Assembly: GCA_963808815.1 (NCBI GenBank)
Contig: CAWEGI010000014.1
Location: 124,001 to 188,000 of the forward strand
Reading direction: 5' to 3'
Source: DATBLE01 sp963808815
Lineage (GTDB): Bacteria > Actinomycetota > Thermoleophilia > Gaiellales > Gaiellaceae
Length of the DNA stretch: 64,000 nucleotides
A program made the translations under genes and the position numbers. Shown here piece after piece: positions 9,982 to 17,861 of the stretch. Position 1 is the stretch's first letter. Each line of letters opens with the position of its first letter. Below the pieces are notes generated by a model that saw only the letters and a list, made by a program, of their open reading frames with translations, had not been told where the DNA came from and searched no databases.

Positions 9982-10458
9982 TTGGCGCTCCACCTGCGGC
10001 CGCTGCGGCCGGACGAGCTCCCCGCGTACATCGAGCATGGCCGCGGCGCCTACGAGCGAGATCTCGTGCAACAGGCCGGCTTGACGCCGGCCGCCGCCCG
10101 GCAGAAGACCGAGAACGACTGGTCGCGCCTCTTCCCCGACGGCGCAGTCCCACCGGGCAACGAGCTGTACGCGATCGAGGACGCGGAGACGGGCCAGCGA
10201 GTCGGCGACCTGTGGTTCGCCGAGCGCGACGACGACGTGGGCGAGAAGACGCTTTACGTCTATTCGGTCGAGATCGCCCCGGAGCACCGCGGGCACGGCC
10301 TGGGCCGGGAGGGAATGCGGCTGTTCGAGGAGGAGGCGCGCCGGCGCGGTCTGTCACGGACGAACCTGACGGTCCTCGGCGGCAACGAGGTCGCGCGCTC
10401 TCTCTACCGCTCGCTCGGGTACGTCGAGCGGGCGGTGTTCATGTCCAAGGATCTCTAG
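9982..10458 (+). CDS. GNAT family N-acetyltransferase
   Basis: 158 residues from a TTG start 6 nt after rpsT, probably co-transcribed with it. The acetyl-CoA motif is VEIAPEHRGHGLGREGM near residues 97-113, followed by NLTVLGGNEVARSLYRSLGYVE, the typical C-terminal strand-helix of general GNAT enzymes. The N-terminal half (ERDLVQQAGLTPAAARQKTEND) resembles small-molecule GNATs found in actinobacteria. Substrate unknown. The 3' end overlaps the converging PPOX gene by about 20 nt. Confidence 0.8.
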   Translation: MALHLRPLRPDELPAYIEHGRGAYERDLVQQAGLTPAAARQKTENDWSRLFPDGAVPPGNELYAIEDAETGQRVGDLWFAERDDDVGEKTLYVYSVEIAPEHRGHGLGREGMRLFEEEARRRGLSRTNLTVLGGNEVARSLYRSLGYVERAVFMSKDL

Positions 10459-10976
10459 ACCCTTCGGCGGCGAAGCGCCACCGAGTGGTGTCGCGCGGGA
10501 AGTCGCTCCAGCCGAACGCAACCCTGGGTTGCATCGCCCAGAGGCCACCGCGGTCCCACTGCTCCGGCGGCGGACGGTACTCGTACTTCGTGGCGGCGTA
10601 CTTCGCCGTGAACGCCGCGGAGAGCCGCTCGGCGAGCGCGCGCTCCGGCTTTGCCGACCTCGCGGGCCTCGCCCTCGAGGATGACCACGTCGTCGCCGCT
10701 CTCGAGGTGGACGACGACCGCCGGGTTGGCCGCGATGTTGCGGGCGCGCCGTGTCAGCGGGCTGCCCTCGAAGTAGAGGGTGCCGTCGAGCCAGACCGCC
10801 CAGGCCGGCATCGCGTGCGGCCGGCCGTCGGGGCGCGTGGTGGCGAACCAGTAGTTCAGCGCCGACTCGAGGCGCGCGACCGCCCAGCTCCAGTCGAGCA
10901 CGCCTTCGTCCGTGTCGGGGACGCCGTAGCCCTCCGGCATCGTCGGACGGCCGGCCCGAGGCTGACGCTCCAACAT
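10439..10976 (-). CDS. PPOX-class flavin/F420-dependent protein, one-base frame break
   Basis: Pyridoxamine-phosphate-oxidase-like split barrel, about 178 residues when repaired. The first part reads YWFATTRPDGRPHAMPAWAV and TRRARNIAANPAVVVHLESG. The frame then breaks near 10651, where GGCAAAGCC should probably be GGCAAGCC. The rest (FTAKYAATKYEYRPPPEQW, FGWSDFPRDTTRW) continues the fold in the next frame to a TGA at 10439. No stop falls at the junction except by the shift, so a single inserted base, biological or technical, explains it. It follows holA by 5 nt. Confidence 0.7.
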
Positions 10977-10981
10977 CACGT

Positions 10982-11956
10982 TTAGCCGGCGGGCCGCGTG
11001 ATCGCAACCAGCGTCCGCTCGAGCTCGAGCTCGGGTGGCAGGCGGCTTCCTCCCTTGACCGCGAGATCGAGATCGGAGAGCCTGACGATTGCCTCGCGGA
11101 GCTCGTCGACGGAGAAGTTCCGCGCCTGCTCGAACGCTTTCTGGGCGACGTATGGATGCCGGGCGTTGAGAGCTCCCATCGCGTCGCGCGGGCTGACCCC
11201 CTCTTCGTTGAGACGGTGAGCGGTCTGCACCCGGCGGACGTGCGCAACGAGGCTGCCCACGAGCATCGGGATCGCGCCCGAGCGGTTCGACCGCTCGAGG
11301 ATCGACTCGCAGGCCGAGAGCACCCCTGCGACCTCGCGTCTCCCCCAAGCGTCCGTGAGTGTCCACGGCGGTGCGTCCGCCCTGGCGGCGACGAGCAGCT
11401 CGATCTCGTCCTCGCCGATCTCGTCGCCTCCGGCCCAGAGCGCCAGCTTGTCGATCTCTCCGGCGAGCTCGTGGGGGTTGTCGCCGGCCAGCTCGACCAG
11501 CGCGCGGCAGGCCTCCGCCGAGACCTTCACCCCGTGCCGGGCGAACTGCTCCGCCACCCACTTGGGCAGCTCCCGCTTCGAGACCTCGTACACCAGCACC
11601 TCGCCGGCCTTTCCGCACGCCTTCACGAGCGGCGAGTCCTTGCGGATCTCCTCGCCGACGAGGGCGAGCACGGTGTCGGGCGCAGGCGAGGCCAGGTACT
11701 CGGCGATCGCCTTCGCGTCGGGCGCCTTCCAGCGCTCGACTCCGTCGACGAGCACCAGCCTGCCGCCCCCTCCGAAGAGCCCCATCGCGTTGCAGGCCGC
11801 GACCGCATCCTCGCCGGAGACGTCCTGGGCCGAAAGCCGCTCCACCGCCTCCTCGCCGAAGCGGTCGCGGAGCCGGCGGAGGGCGCGATCGACCTTCGGA
11901 CGGTCGCTGCCCGTGAGCAGGTATGCCGCCTTCAAGTCCTCCGCCACGCCGGGCAA
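10982..11956 (-). CDS. holA: DNA polymerase III subunit delta
   Basis: Clamp-loader delta subunit. The 324-residue protein starts with LKAAYLLTGSDRPKVDRAL and has the HolA stretch ALVELAGDNPHELAGEIDKLALW around residues 160-185, then the helical C-terminal domain. The annotated TTG start is at 11956, but a TATGCT box (11956-11961, minus strand) 8 nt before a GTG at 11947 suggests a leaderless start four codons in. It lies next to comEC, the usual order. Confidence 0.92.
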   Translation of the reverse strand: MPGVAEDLKAAYLLTGSDRPKVDRALRRLRDRFGEEAVERLSAQDVSGEDAVAACNAMGLFGGGGRLVLVDGVERWKAPDAKAIAEYLASPAPDTVLALVGEEIRKDSPLVKACGKAGEVLVYEVSKRELPKWVAEQFARHGVKVSAEACRALVELAGDNPHELAGEIDKLALWAGGDEIGEDEIELLVAARADAPPWTLTDAWGRREVAGVLSACESILERSNRSGAIPMLVGSLVAHVRRVQTAHRLNEEGVSPRDAMGALNARHPYVAQKAFEQARNFSVDELREAIVRLSDLDLAVKGGSRLPPELELERTLVAITRPAG

Positions 11957-11962
11957 GCATAG

Positions 11963-13453
11963 TCACGGCCTCCGCCGGTAGCGGTCGGCGCCGCCGACGG
12001 CGAGGAGCGCGAGCGAAGAGCCGATGAGCAACAGACCGCCGAGGCCGGCGCTCGACGAGACGACTGCTCCGGGCAGCCCGCCGACGAACCGGGCACACCA
12101 GGCCAGGTAGGCGGCCAGGCAGCCGTTCGCCGAGGCGATCAGACCGGCGACCGGCGGCGACACTGCGTCGGCGATCGCAGCCGCGAAGGACAGGCCGAGG
12201 AGCGGGCCGACCACCGGCGCGGCGAGGGCGTTGGCCGGCACCGAGTAGAGCGGTATCCGCCCGAACTGCAGCCACAGCACGGGGGCCGTGGCGAGCCCGC
12301 AGGCGAGCGACACCGCCACCGCCTCGCCGGCCAACCTCGGCACCGGGTAGCCCTCGAGTACGCGTCGCGCGCGCGGCAGCGTCACGAAGATCGCGACGAC
12401 GGCGGCGAACGACAGCTGGAACCCGGCGTCGAGCAGGGTGTACGGGTTCCACGCGAGCAGCACGAGCGCCCCGACGAGCAGGAAGTGCCAGCGGTCGTGT
12501 TGCCGGGCGGCCAGCCATGCGATCGACCCGAGTGCGCCGGCGATCCCCGCCCGGATCACGGACGGCTGGGCACCGACCGCGAGCACGTACGACCCGATCC
12601 CGGCCAGGGCCCCCAGCTCGCCGAGCCAGCGCGGCACGCCCACCACCCAGGCCAGCCCGAGGATGCCGACCGCAACGAAGATCACGTTCTGACCGCTGAC
12701 TGCAAGCAGGTGGTACAGCCCGGAGGCACGGAACGCGTCCCGTAACTCGGGCGACAGGCCCTCGTCCTCCCCGAGCACGATGCCCTCGAGGACCGCGTGC
12801 CGCTCTCCCGTCAGGCCGGGCGCGAGCGAGCCCGCGAGCCAGGCGCGGACGCGGTCCGCGTAGCCGCCGAGGCCGCTGCGCCGCCCCACGATCCGCCACT
12901 CCTTGCCGATGGCCACGACGTGGACGCCGTGCCGCCGGAGCCAGGTGCGCTCGTCGAACCCGTGCGACGGTGGCCGCGGAAGCTTCAGCCGCGTGACGAG
13001 CTCCAGAATCGCGCCCTGGGGCGGCGACCGGCCAACCGGGAGCTCGAGGAGCACCGCCTCGCTCACGCCGATCCGACCGAAGCGCACGAGACGAGCCGGC
13101 ACGCGCAGCTCGAAGCCGTTGTTGCGGGTAGGCCCGGTGACGACCAGCGACGCCGGCTCCGCCTCGCCGACGTGTTCGACCAGCACGCTCGTGTCGAGGG
13201 CGTCGAGCCGCGTGCTTCCCCACCACCAACCGGCGAGCGCCAGCGCGAGCGCCAGGGCGGCGATTCGCGCGCGCGGGTCGGAGGCGAGCGCGGCAAGCCC
13301 AGCGGCGGCGCCCGCGAGCACGGCCCCTGCTGCGTTCACCCGGCCGGCGTTCGAGGCGGCGAGCCCGAGACAGCAGCTACCGGCGAGTGCGTACGGATAG
13401 GCGCGCAGCAGATGGTCGCAGCCGAGCACGCTGCCCTCGGAGGCGGGGCTCAC
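11963..13453 (-). CDS. comEC: ComEC/Rec2-type competence membrane channel, without the C-terminal beta-lactamase-like domain
   Basis: DNA-uptake channel protein. The 496 residues comprise N-terminal helices, an OB-like soluble loop (about 110-230) and the polytopic Competence domain with YHLLAVSGQNVIF near residue 265 and several helices to the end. It stops after the last helices (YRRRP) and has no metallo-beta-lactamase domain, so it corresponds to the short ComEC form. The GTG start overlaps the comEA TGA (GTGA), giving a coupled comEA-comEC operon. Confidence 0.88.
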   Translation of the reverse strand: MSPASEGSVLGCDHLLRAYPYALAGSCCLGLAASNAGRVNAAGAVLAGAAAGLAALASDPRARIAALALALALAGWWWGSTRLDALDTSVLVEHVGEAEPASLVVTGPTRNNGFELRVPARLVRFGRIGVSEAVLLELPVGRSPPQGAILELVTRLKLPRPPSHGFDERTWLRRHGVHVVAIGKEWRIVGRRSGLGGYADRVRAWLAGSLAPGLTGERHAVLEGIVLGEDEGLSPELRDAFRASGLYHLLAVSGQNVIFVAVGILGLAWVVGVPRWLGELGALAGIGSYVLAVGAQPSVIRAGIAGALGSIAWLAARQHDRWHFLLVGALVLLAWNPYTLLDAGFQLSFAAVVAIFVTLPRARRVLEGYPVPRLAGEAVAVSLACGLATAPVLWLQFGRIPLYSVPANALAAPVVGPLLGLSFAAAIADAVSPPVAGLIASANGCLAAYLAWCARFVGGLPGAVVSSSAGLGGLLLIGSSLALLAVGGADRYRRRP

Positions 13454-14068
13454 GGGATGACCAGGCCGCGGAGCTGCTCGACCCGTGCCGGGCCGATGCC
13501 CGGAACCTCGTCGAGCTCCTCGACCGAACGGAAGGTGCCGTGCTCCGTGCGGTAGTCGAGAATCTTCTGTGCCGTCGCCGGGCCGATTCCTGGCAGGGAG
13601 TCGAGCTGCTCGGCGGTCGCCGAACTGAGCTGGATCGGGCCGAGGGGCACCCCCGGCACGGCGGCACCCTGGGACGCGGCGACCGCGACCGGCAACCTCG
13701 CCGGCACCAGTACCTGCTCGCCGTCCGCGATCGGCGCCGCCAGGTTGAGCGCCGCAGGATCGGCCTTGCGGGTGACTCCGCCGGCACGTCGCGACCGCGT
13801 CGGCCACCCGCGAGCCTTGCGGCAGCCGGTAAAGGCCCGGACGCCGGACGGCACCGACGACGTAGACGACCAGACGCGTCGTGGCCGCAACCGGTGCCCC
13901 GGCTGAGGAGTCGGTCGACGCGGCCTCGGCGGACCCGACAATCGGCGGCGCGGCCGCTCCGGCCGGGGTGCCCGCCCGCAGAACGAACCGCGCGCCCACC
14001 AGCAGCGCGACCACCAGGAGCAACCCGCCGAGCAGCACGCGGCGACGTGACAGAACGATCGGCTGCAT
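13450..14068 (-). CDS. comEA: ComEA-type DNA-binding protein, one-base frame break
   Basis: Membrane-anchored DNA receptor for natural transformation, 205 residues when repaired. It has an N-terminal anchor (RRRVLLGGLLLVVALLVGARF), a SLBB domain (LVVYVVGAVRRPGLYRLPQGSRVADAV) and C-terminal tandem helix-hairpin-helix motifs (LDSLPGIGPATAQKILDYR and VPGIGPARVEQL). The frame breaks near 13786 inside the SLBB domain; removal of one base restores VAT-AGGVTRKADPAALNLAAP. Unless this is sequencing error, DNA uptake would be impaired. Confidence 0.85.
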
Positions 14069-14133
14069 GTCGTCAATGGTGGCAACCGACCGCACACGCG
14101 CGGGTCATGAAAACGTGACGAGAGCGCAACTTC

Positions 14134-14139
14134 TACGCT
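14134..14139 (+). promoter_or_regulatory. -10 box of lysE (leaderless)
   Basis: TACGCT ends 7 nt before the ATG at 14147, so transcription should begin at or next to the start codon. The overlapping complement TAGCGT could serve comEA on the other strand with a leader of roughly 55 nt. Confidence 0.5.
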
Positions 14140-14146
14140 ACGGGCG

Positions 14147-14755
14147 ATGCCTTCGACCCACGCTTTCGCGGTTTTCGTTCCGGCTGCGCTCGTCCTGCTC
14201 GCGATTCCCGGCCCGGCGGTCCTGTACATCGTCGCCACCAGCGTCGACGGAGGCCGGCGGAACGGGCTGCTATCGGTGGCGGGCGTGCATCTCGGCTCGC
14301 TCGTCCACATCGCCGCCGCGGTCGCGGGCCTGTCTGCTCTCATCGTCTCGTCGGCGATCGCGTTCAGCGCGGTGAAGTACGTCGGAGCCGCCTACCTCGT
14401 CTTCGTCGGGATCCGCAAGCTGCTCGGCAAGGACGAGCCGATCGAAGCCGAGGAGCGCGCGCCCCGAAGCGGCCGTCGCGTCTTCAGCCAGGGCGTGGTG
14501 GTGAATGTCCTGAACCCGAAGACCGCGCTGTTCTTCCTCGCCTTCCTGCCGCAGTTCGTCGACCCCGACCGGCCGGTGTGGACGCAGACGATCGTGCTGG
14601 GGCTCTGCTGGATCGGCCTCGGGCTGCTCAGCGACGGCGCCTACGCCCTCGCGGGGGGCACGATCGGCGGCGTCCTCCGCCGACGCCGGAAGGCGGTCCG
14701 GTACGCGTCGGGCGGCATCTTCATCGGCCTGGGCGCAGTCGCCGCCACCAGCTGA
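14147..14755 (+). CDS. LysE/RhtB family amino-acid exporter
   Basis: 202-residue inner-membrane exporter with about six helices. Family features are PGPAVLYIVATSVDGGRRNGL near the start, KYVGAAYLVFVGIRKLL and GVVVNVLNPKTALFFLAFLPQFVDP in the middle. Substrates of this family are amino acids or their derivatives; which one is not shown by sequence. It has its own leaderless promoter and is divergent from comEA. It begins the plus-strand block that interrupts the conserved leuS-comEA order. Confidence 0.9.
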   Translation: MPSTHAFAVFVPAALVLLAIPGPAVLYIVATSVDGGRRNGLLSVAGVHLGSLVHIAAAVAGLSALIVSSAIAFSAVKYVGAAYLVFVGIRKLLGKDEPIEAEERAPRSGRRVFSQGVVVNVLNPKTALFFLAFLPQFVDPDRPVWTQTIVLGLCWIGLGLLSDGAYALAGGTIGGVLRRRRKAVRYASGGIFIGLGAVAATS

Positions 14756-14803
14756 CACCCAGAGGCGCGTTCGAAAATCGCCGCGCCTGGGCAATAGGCG
14801 TCC

Positions 14804-15190
14804 ATGAGCTACACGAAGACCAACGTCCGCGAGGTCGAGGACTCCGCGCCGAAGTTCGACATGCCCGCCGAGATGCAGGCGCGCTTCGCCCGCCGGGCGA
14901 TCGAGGGCGAGACGCTCGGTCTGAGCCTCTTCACCCTCGAGCCGGGGTTCCGGATCCCGTTCGGCCACAAGCACGAGTCCCAGGAGGAGGTCTACGTCGT
15001 CGTGCGCGGCTCCGCCCGCGTCAAGGTCGACGACGAGGTCGTCGAACTCGCAGAGTGGGACGCGATCCGCTTCCCGAAGGACACCATGCGCCAGATGGAG
15101 GCTGGGCCCGACGGAGTCGAGTACCTGGCCTTCGGCGCTGGCGACGATCCTGCGGAAGTCGAAATGGCTCCCAGCTGGTGGAGCGACTGA
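14804..15190 (+). CDS. Cupin-domain protein
   Basis: 128-residue single-domain cupin. Motif 1 is GHKHESQEEVYVVVRGSARV, supplying His-x-His and Glu metal ligands. Motif 2 (DAIRFPKDTMRQMEAG) lacks the usual histidine, so metal binding may be altered. It lies 48 nt after lysE and 7 nt before the ABM-like gene. Function unknown; many such small cupins are sugar or small-molecule binders. Confidence 0.8.
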   Translation: MSYTKTNVREVEDSAPKFDMPAEMQARFARRAIEGETLGLSLFTLEPGFRIPFGHKHESQEEVYVVVRGSARVKVDDEVVELAEWDAIRFPKDTMRQMEAGPDGVEYLAFGAGDDPAEVEMAPSWWSD

Positions 15191-15197
15191 AGCCGCC

Positions 15198-15479
15198 GTG
15201 TACGTGACCATTCGCAACTACGCCGGTGGGAGGGCGTTCGCGGACGCCCTCGTCTCGCACCAGGACGAGATCCGCGAGATCCTCACTGGGATCGACGGCT
15301 TCCGCGCCTACTACCTGCTCCGCACCGTCGAGGGTGCGACCACGATCAGCGTCTTCGCCACCGAGGACGGCGCACAGGAATCGACGAGCGCCGCCGCCGC
15401 ATGGGTCGGCGAGAACCTCGGCGACGTCTCACCGGATCCGCCCCAGGTGACGAGCGGCTCGGTCGCGCTCCACTTCTAG
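15198..15479 (+). CDS. Small ABM-fold (antibiotic-biosynthesis-monooxygenase-like) protein
   Basis: 93 residues from a GTG start. The order of strands and helices (YVTIRNYAGGRAFADALVSHQDEIREIL, then GFRAYYLLRTVEGATTISVFATEDGAQES and AAAWVGENL) matches stand-alone dimeric alpha-beta barrel proteins. It is probably co-transcribed with the cupin gene 7 nt upstream. No catalytic residue can be assigned; a stress or quinone-related role is only a guess. Confidence 0.6.
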   Translation: MYVTIRNYAGGRAFADALVSHQDEIREILTGIDGFRAYYLLRTVEGATTISVFATEDGAQESTSAAAAWVGENLGDVSPDPPQVTSGSVALHF

Positions 15480-15565
15480 GCGCCATTCAGAACCGCGTCG
15501 TTGCAATCGAAAGCCGACCCGGACCGCCCACGATCGGCGCACGGCAGCGGCCCGCACCACCCCGG

Positions 15566-15571
15566 TAGCCT
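15566..15571 (+). promoter_or_regulatory. -10 box of the MFS gene (leaderless)
   Basis: TAGCCT ends 6 nt before the ATG at 15578, placing the transcript start on the start codon. Confidence 0.5.
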
Positions 15572-15577
15572 CGGACG

Positions 15578-16741
15578 ATGCGCCGGCTGCTCCCCTTCGT
15601 CTGCGTCGTCGTCGTCGTCGACACCGCGCTATACACGGCGCTCACACCGCTGCTGCCCCATTTCGAGGAGACGTACCACCTCTCCAAGGGCGGCGTCGGC
15701 GCGCTCGTGGCCGCGTACGGCCTCGGCGTCCTGGCCGGCGCGATACCCGCAGGCATCGTCGCCGCGCGCCGCGGCGCGAGGGGCGCCGTCCTCGCGGGGC
15801 TCGTCCTCGTCGCCGCGGGCAGTGTCGGTGTCGCAGCGGCCGGGAGTTACTGGCCGCTCGTCGCGGCGCGGTTCGCCCAGGGCTTCGGCTCGTCGCTGAC
15901 CTGGGCGGGCGGGCTCGCCTGGCTGGCGCTCGCCACCCCGCGCGAGCGTCGCGGCCAGACGATGGGCACGGCGATGGGCGCCGCCGTCTTCGGCGCGCTG
16001 CTCGGCCCGGTGGTCGGCGCGGCCGCGAGCGTGGTCGGCGTCCGCGGGACGTTCGCCGCCGTCGCGGCCCTCGAGGTCGTGCTCCTGGTGGCCGCACTGC
16101 GTCTGGAGCCGTCGCCGGCCGAGCGCCAGCCGCTCGGATTGGTCGTGGCGGCGATCCGCGACCGCGACTTTCTGCTCGGGCTCTGGCTGATGACCGTACC
16201 CGCGCTCTTCTTCGGCACGCTGAACGTGCTCGCGCCGCTGGCGCTCGACCACGACGGACTGGGGGCTGTTGCCATCGGCGCGGTCTGGGTGGCCGCGGCA
16301 GCGATCGAGACGGTGATCAACCCATGGCTTGGACGCGTCTCCGACCGGGTCGGCCCGGCCAGGCCCGCCCGGATCGCACTCGCAGGGTCGACGGTAGTGG
16401 CGCTGGCGCTGGCCGTATCCGAATCTGCGTGGGTGCTCGTGCCGCTGATCCTCGTGGCTGCCACCGCGGTCGGCGCCCTCTACTCGCCTGCGTTGACGAT
16501 GCTGTCTCACGCCGCCGACCACGTTGGTCTCGCGCAGGGTCTGAGCTTCGGCGTGATGAACGCGGCCTGGGCGGTGGGGAATGCGATCGGGCCGGCCGGC
16601 GGCGGAGGCCTCGCCGAGCTGACGAGCGACGCCGCGCCTTACCTCGTCTGCGCAGGCATCTGCGCCTTCAGCGCGGTGATGTTGAGACAGCCCGGCGGGC
16701 AGCACGCCGCCTCCGACCTCGCGAGTTCTGACCCGGGCTAG
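15578..16741 (+). CDS. MFS transporter, 12-helix
   Basis: 387-residue major-facilitator permease with 12 predicted helices. The first loop motif is LVAAYGLGVLAGAIPAGIVAARRGARG, and the second half begins after a polar loop near residue 190. The family covers drug and sugar-type exporters. The stop overlaps the stop of the convergent ROK gene by 4 nt. Substrate unknown. Confidence 0.85.
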   Translation: MRRLLPFVCVVVVVDTALYTALTPLLPHFEETYHLSKGGVGALVAAYGLGVLAGAIPAGIVAARRGARGAVLAGLVLVAAGSVGVAAAGSYWPLVAARFAQGFGSSLTWAGGLAWLALATPRERRGQTMGTAMGAAVFGALLGPVVGAAASVVGVRGTFAAVAALEVVLLVAALRLEPSPAERQPLGLVVAAIRDRDFLLGLWLMTVPALFFGTLNVLAPLALDHDGLGAVAIGAVWVAAAAIETVINPWLGRVSDRVGPARPARIALAGSTVVALALAVSESAWVLVPLILVAATAVGALYSPALTMLSHAADHVGLAQGLSFGVMNAAWAVGNAIGPAGGGGLAELTSDAAPYLVCAGICAFSAVMLRQPGGQHAASDLASSDPG

Positions 16742-17383
16742 TCCCAGAGCCGGAAGCCGCCCACGAATGCGAGCTCGTTGGCGCCGACCTGAACGTCTGC
16801 GGGCAGGTCGTCGAGCTCGTCGGCGAGCCCGCCGCCGAGAATCACGTAGTCCGGCTGGAGCGCCGCCGACAGGTGCTGGACGGTCTCGAGCACGAGGGCG
16901 CGCCAGCGCTTCGGCCCGAGCCGGCGACGGGCCGCCCGGCCGACGTATTCCTCGAATGTCGCACGCCTGAACGGGAGGTGGCCGAGCTCCATCGGCACGT
17001 GTCACCCCGTCGACGATCATCGTCGATCCGAGTCCGGTGCCGAGCCCGAGGAACAGCATCCGGCCGCCCTCGTAGCTACCGATCGCCTGCATCGCCGCGT
17101 CGTTCACGACCTTCGTCGGGCGGCCGAACGCGGCCTCGAAGTCGAAGCCCTGCCAACCCGGGCCGAGGTTGACCGGCTCCCGGACCACTCGCCCGTCGGC
17201 GACCGGCGCGGGCACGCCGATCGACACGCGATCGAAGTCCCACCCGGCGACGATCTCGAGCGTGCCCTCGACCATGCGCTCGGGAGTCAGATCGGGGCCT
17301 GACTTGAACCGACGGCGTTCGCTCTCGCCCTGCACGAGCGCCTTGACGTGGCGCCCGCCGACGTCGACTGCCAGGACGCGCAT
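16738..17383 (-). CDS. ROK-family kinase resembling polyphosphate glucokinase, one-base frame break
   Basis: Predicted sugar kinase of about 214 residues. It has the ATP/phosphate loop VLAVDVGGRHVKALV, the second phosphate motif FLGLGTGLGSTMIVDG, then TVPMELGHLPFR and YVILGGGLADE near the end. The order and the GHLPF stretch resemble actinobacterial polyphosphate/ATP glucokinases. The frame breaks near 17000, where dropping one base joins VDGV to TVPMELGH. A -10 box TAGCGT (17390-17395, minus strand) stands 6 nt before the ATG. The glucose and polyphosphate specificities are inferred. Confidence 0.75.
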
Positions 17384-17426
17384 GCCGGCACGCTAGACGA
17401 TCGCGACGCGGGCGGCCTCGTCCCGA

Positions 17427-17789
17427 TCAGAGCACGGTGATGTCGTACCTGACCGCGCGATAGGCCTTGGCGGTCTCGCCTCTCGTCTCGGCGAGGACGA
17501 TCGACGCGCGGCCACTGGCGACGGTCACGAACACGAGCACGACGTGGCGGCCGACGTCCCCCTCGCCGACCTGGCGGACGACGCGCGCGGCGATCGGCCG
17601 GGCGACCCGCCAGACGTAGCCGCGTCTGGTCGGGAGCGCGACCGAGACGAGCTGCCCCCGCGTCGTCTTCACGGTGGTGACCTTCGCCGCCGGGAGCGGC
17701 CCGACCGGCGGCGCCGTGGCGGACACGGCGCCCGCCGTCGCCATGCCGGTCGCGGCCAGTAGGAGGAGAACGACCAGCGCTCTGATCAT
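17427..17789 (-). CDS. Secreted protein resembling chagasin-type (I42) protease inhibitors
   Basis: 120 residues with a clear signal peptide (LVVLLLLAATGMATAGAVSA). The mature part has LPTRRGYVWRV, in place of the NPTTGY loop of chagasin, and a C-terminal strand RASIVLAETRG comparable to the RPW loop region. Spacing and strand pattern suit the small Ig-like inhibitor fold. A good ribosome site (AAAGGGG) precedes the ATG. It sits between leuS and the ROK gene on the same strand. The inhibitor assignment is tentative because the key loops are only partly conserved. Confidence 0.5.
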   Translation of the reverse strand: MIRALVVLLLLAATGMATAGAVSATAPPVGPLPAAKVTTVKTTRGQLVSVALPTRRGYVWRVARPIAARVVRQVGEGDVGRHVVLVFVTVASGRASIVLAETRGETAKAYRAVRYDITVL

Positions 17790-17861
17790 CGAGAGACCCC
17801 TTTCGTCGAGGTTGATTCACCCTGCACGACCCCGGACGCCACACCCGGCGACGACGCGGAT

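Noticed and set aside
10455..13229. A 924-codon minus-strand frame
   Set aside because: It crosses holA and comEC in the wrong frame; only its last part is the true PPOX frame.
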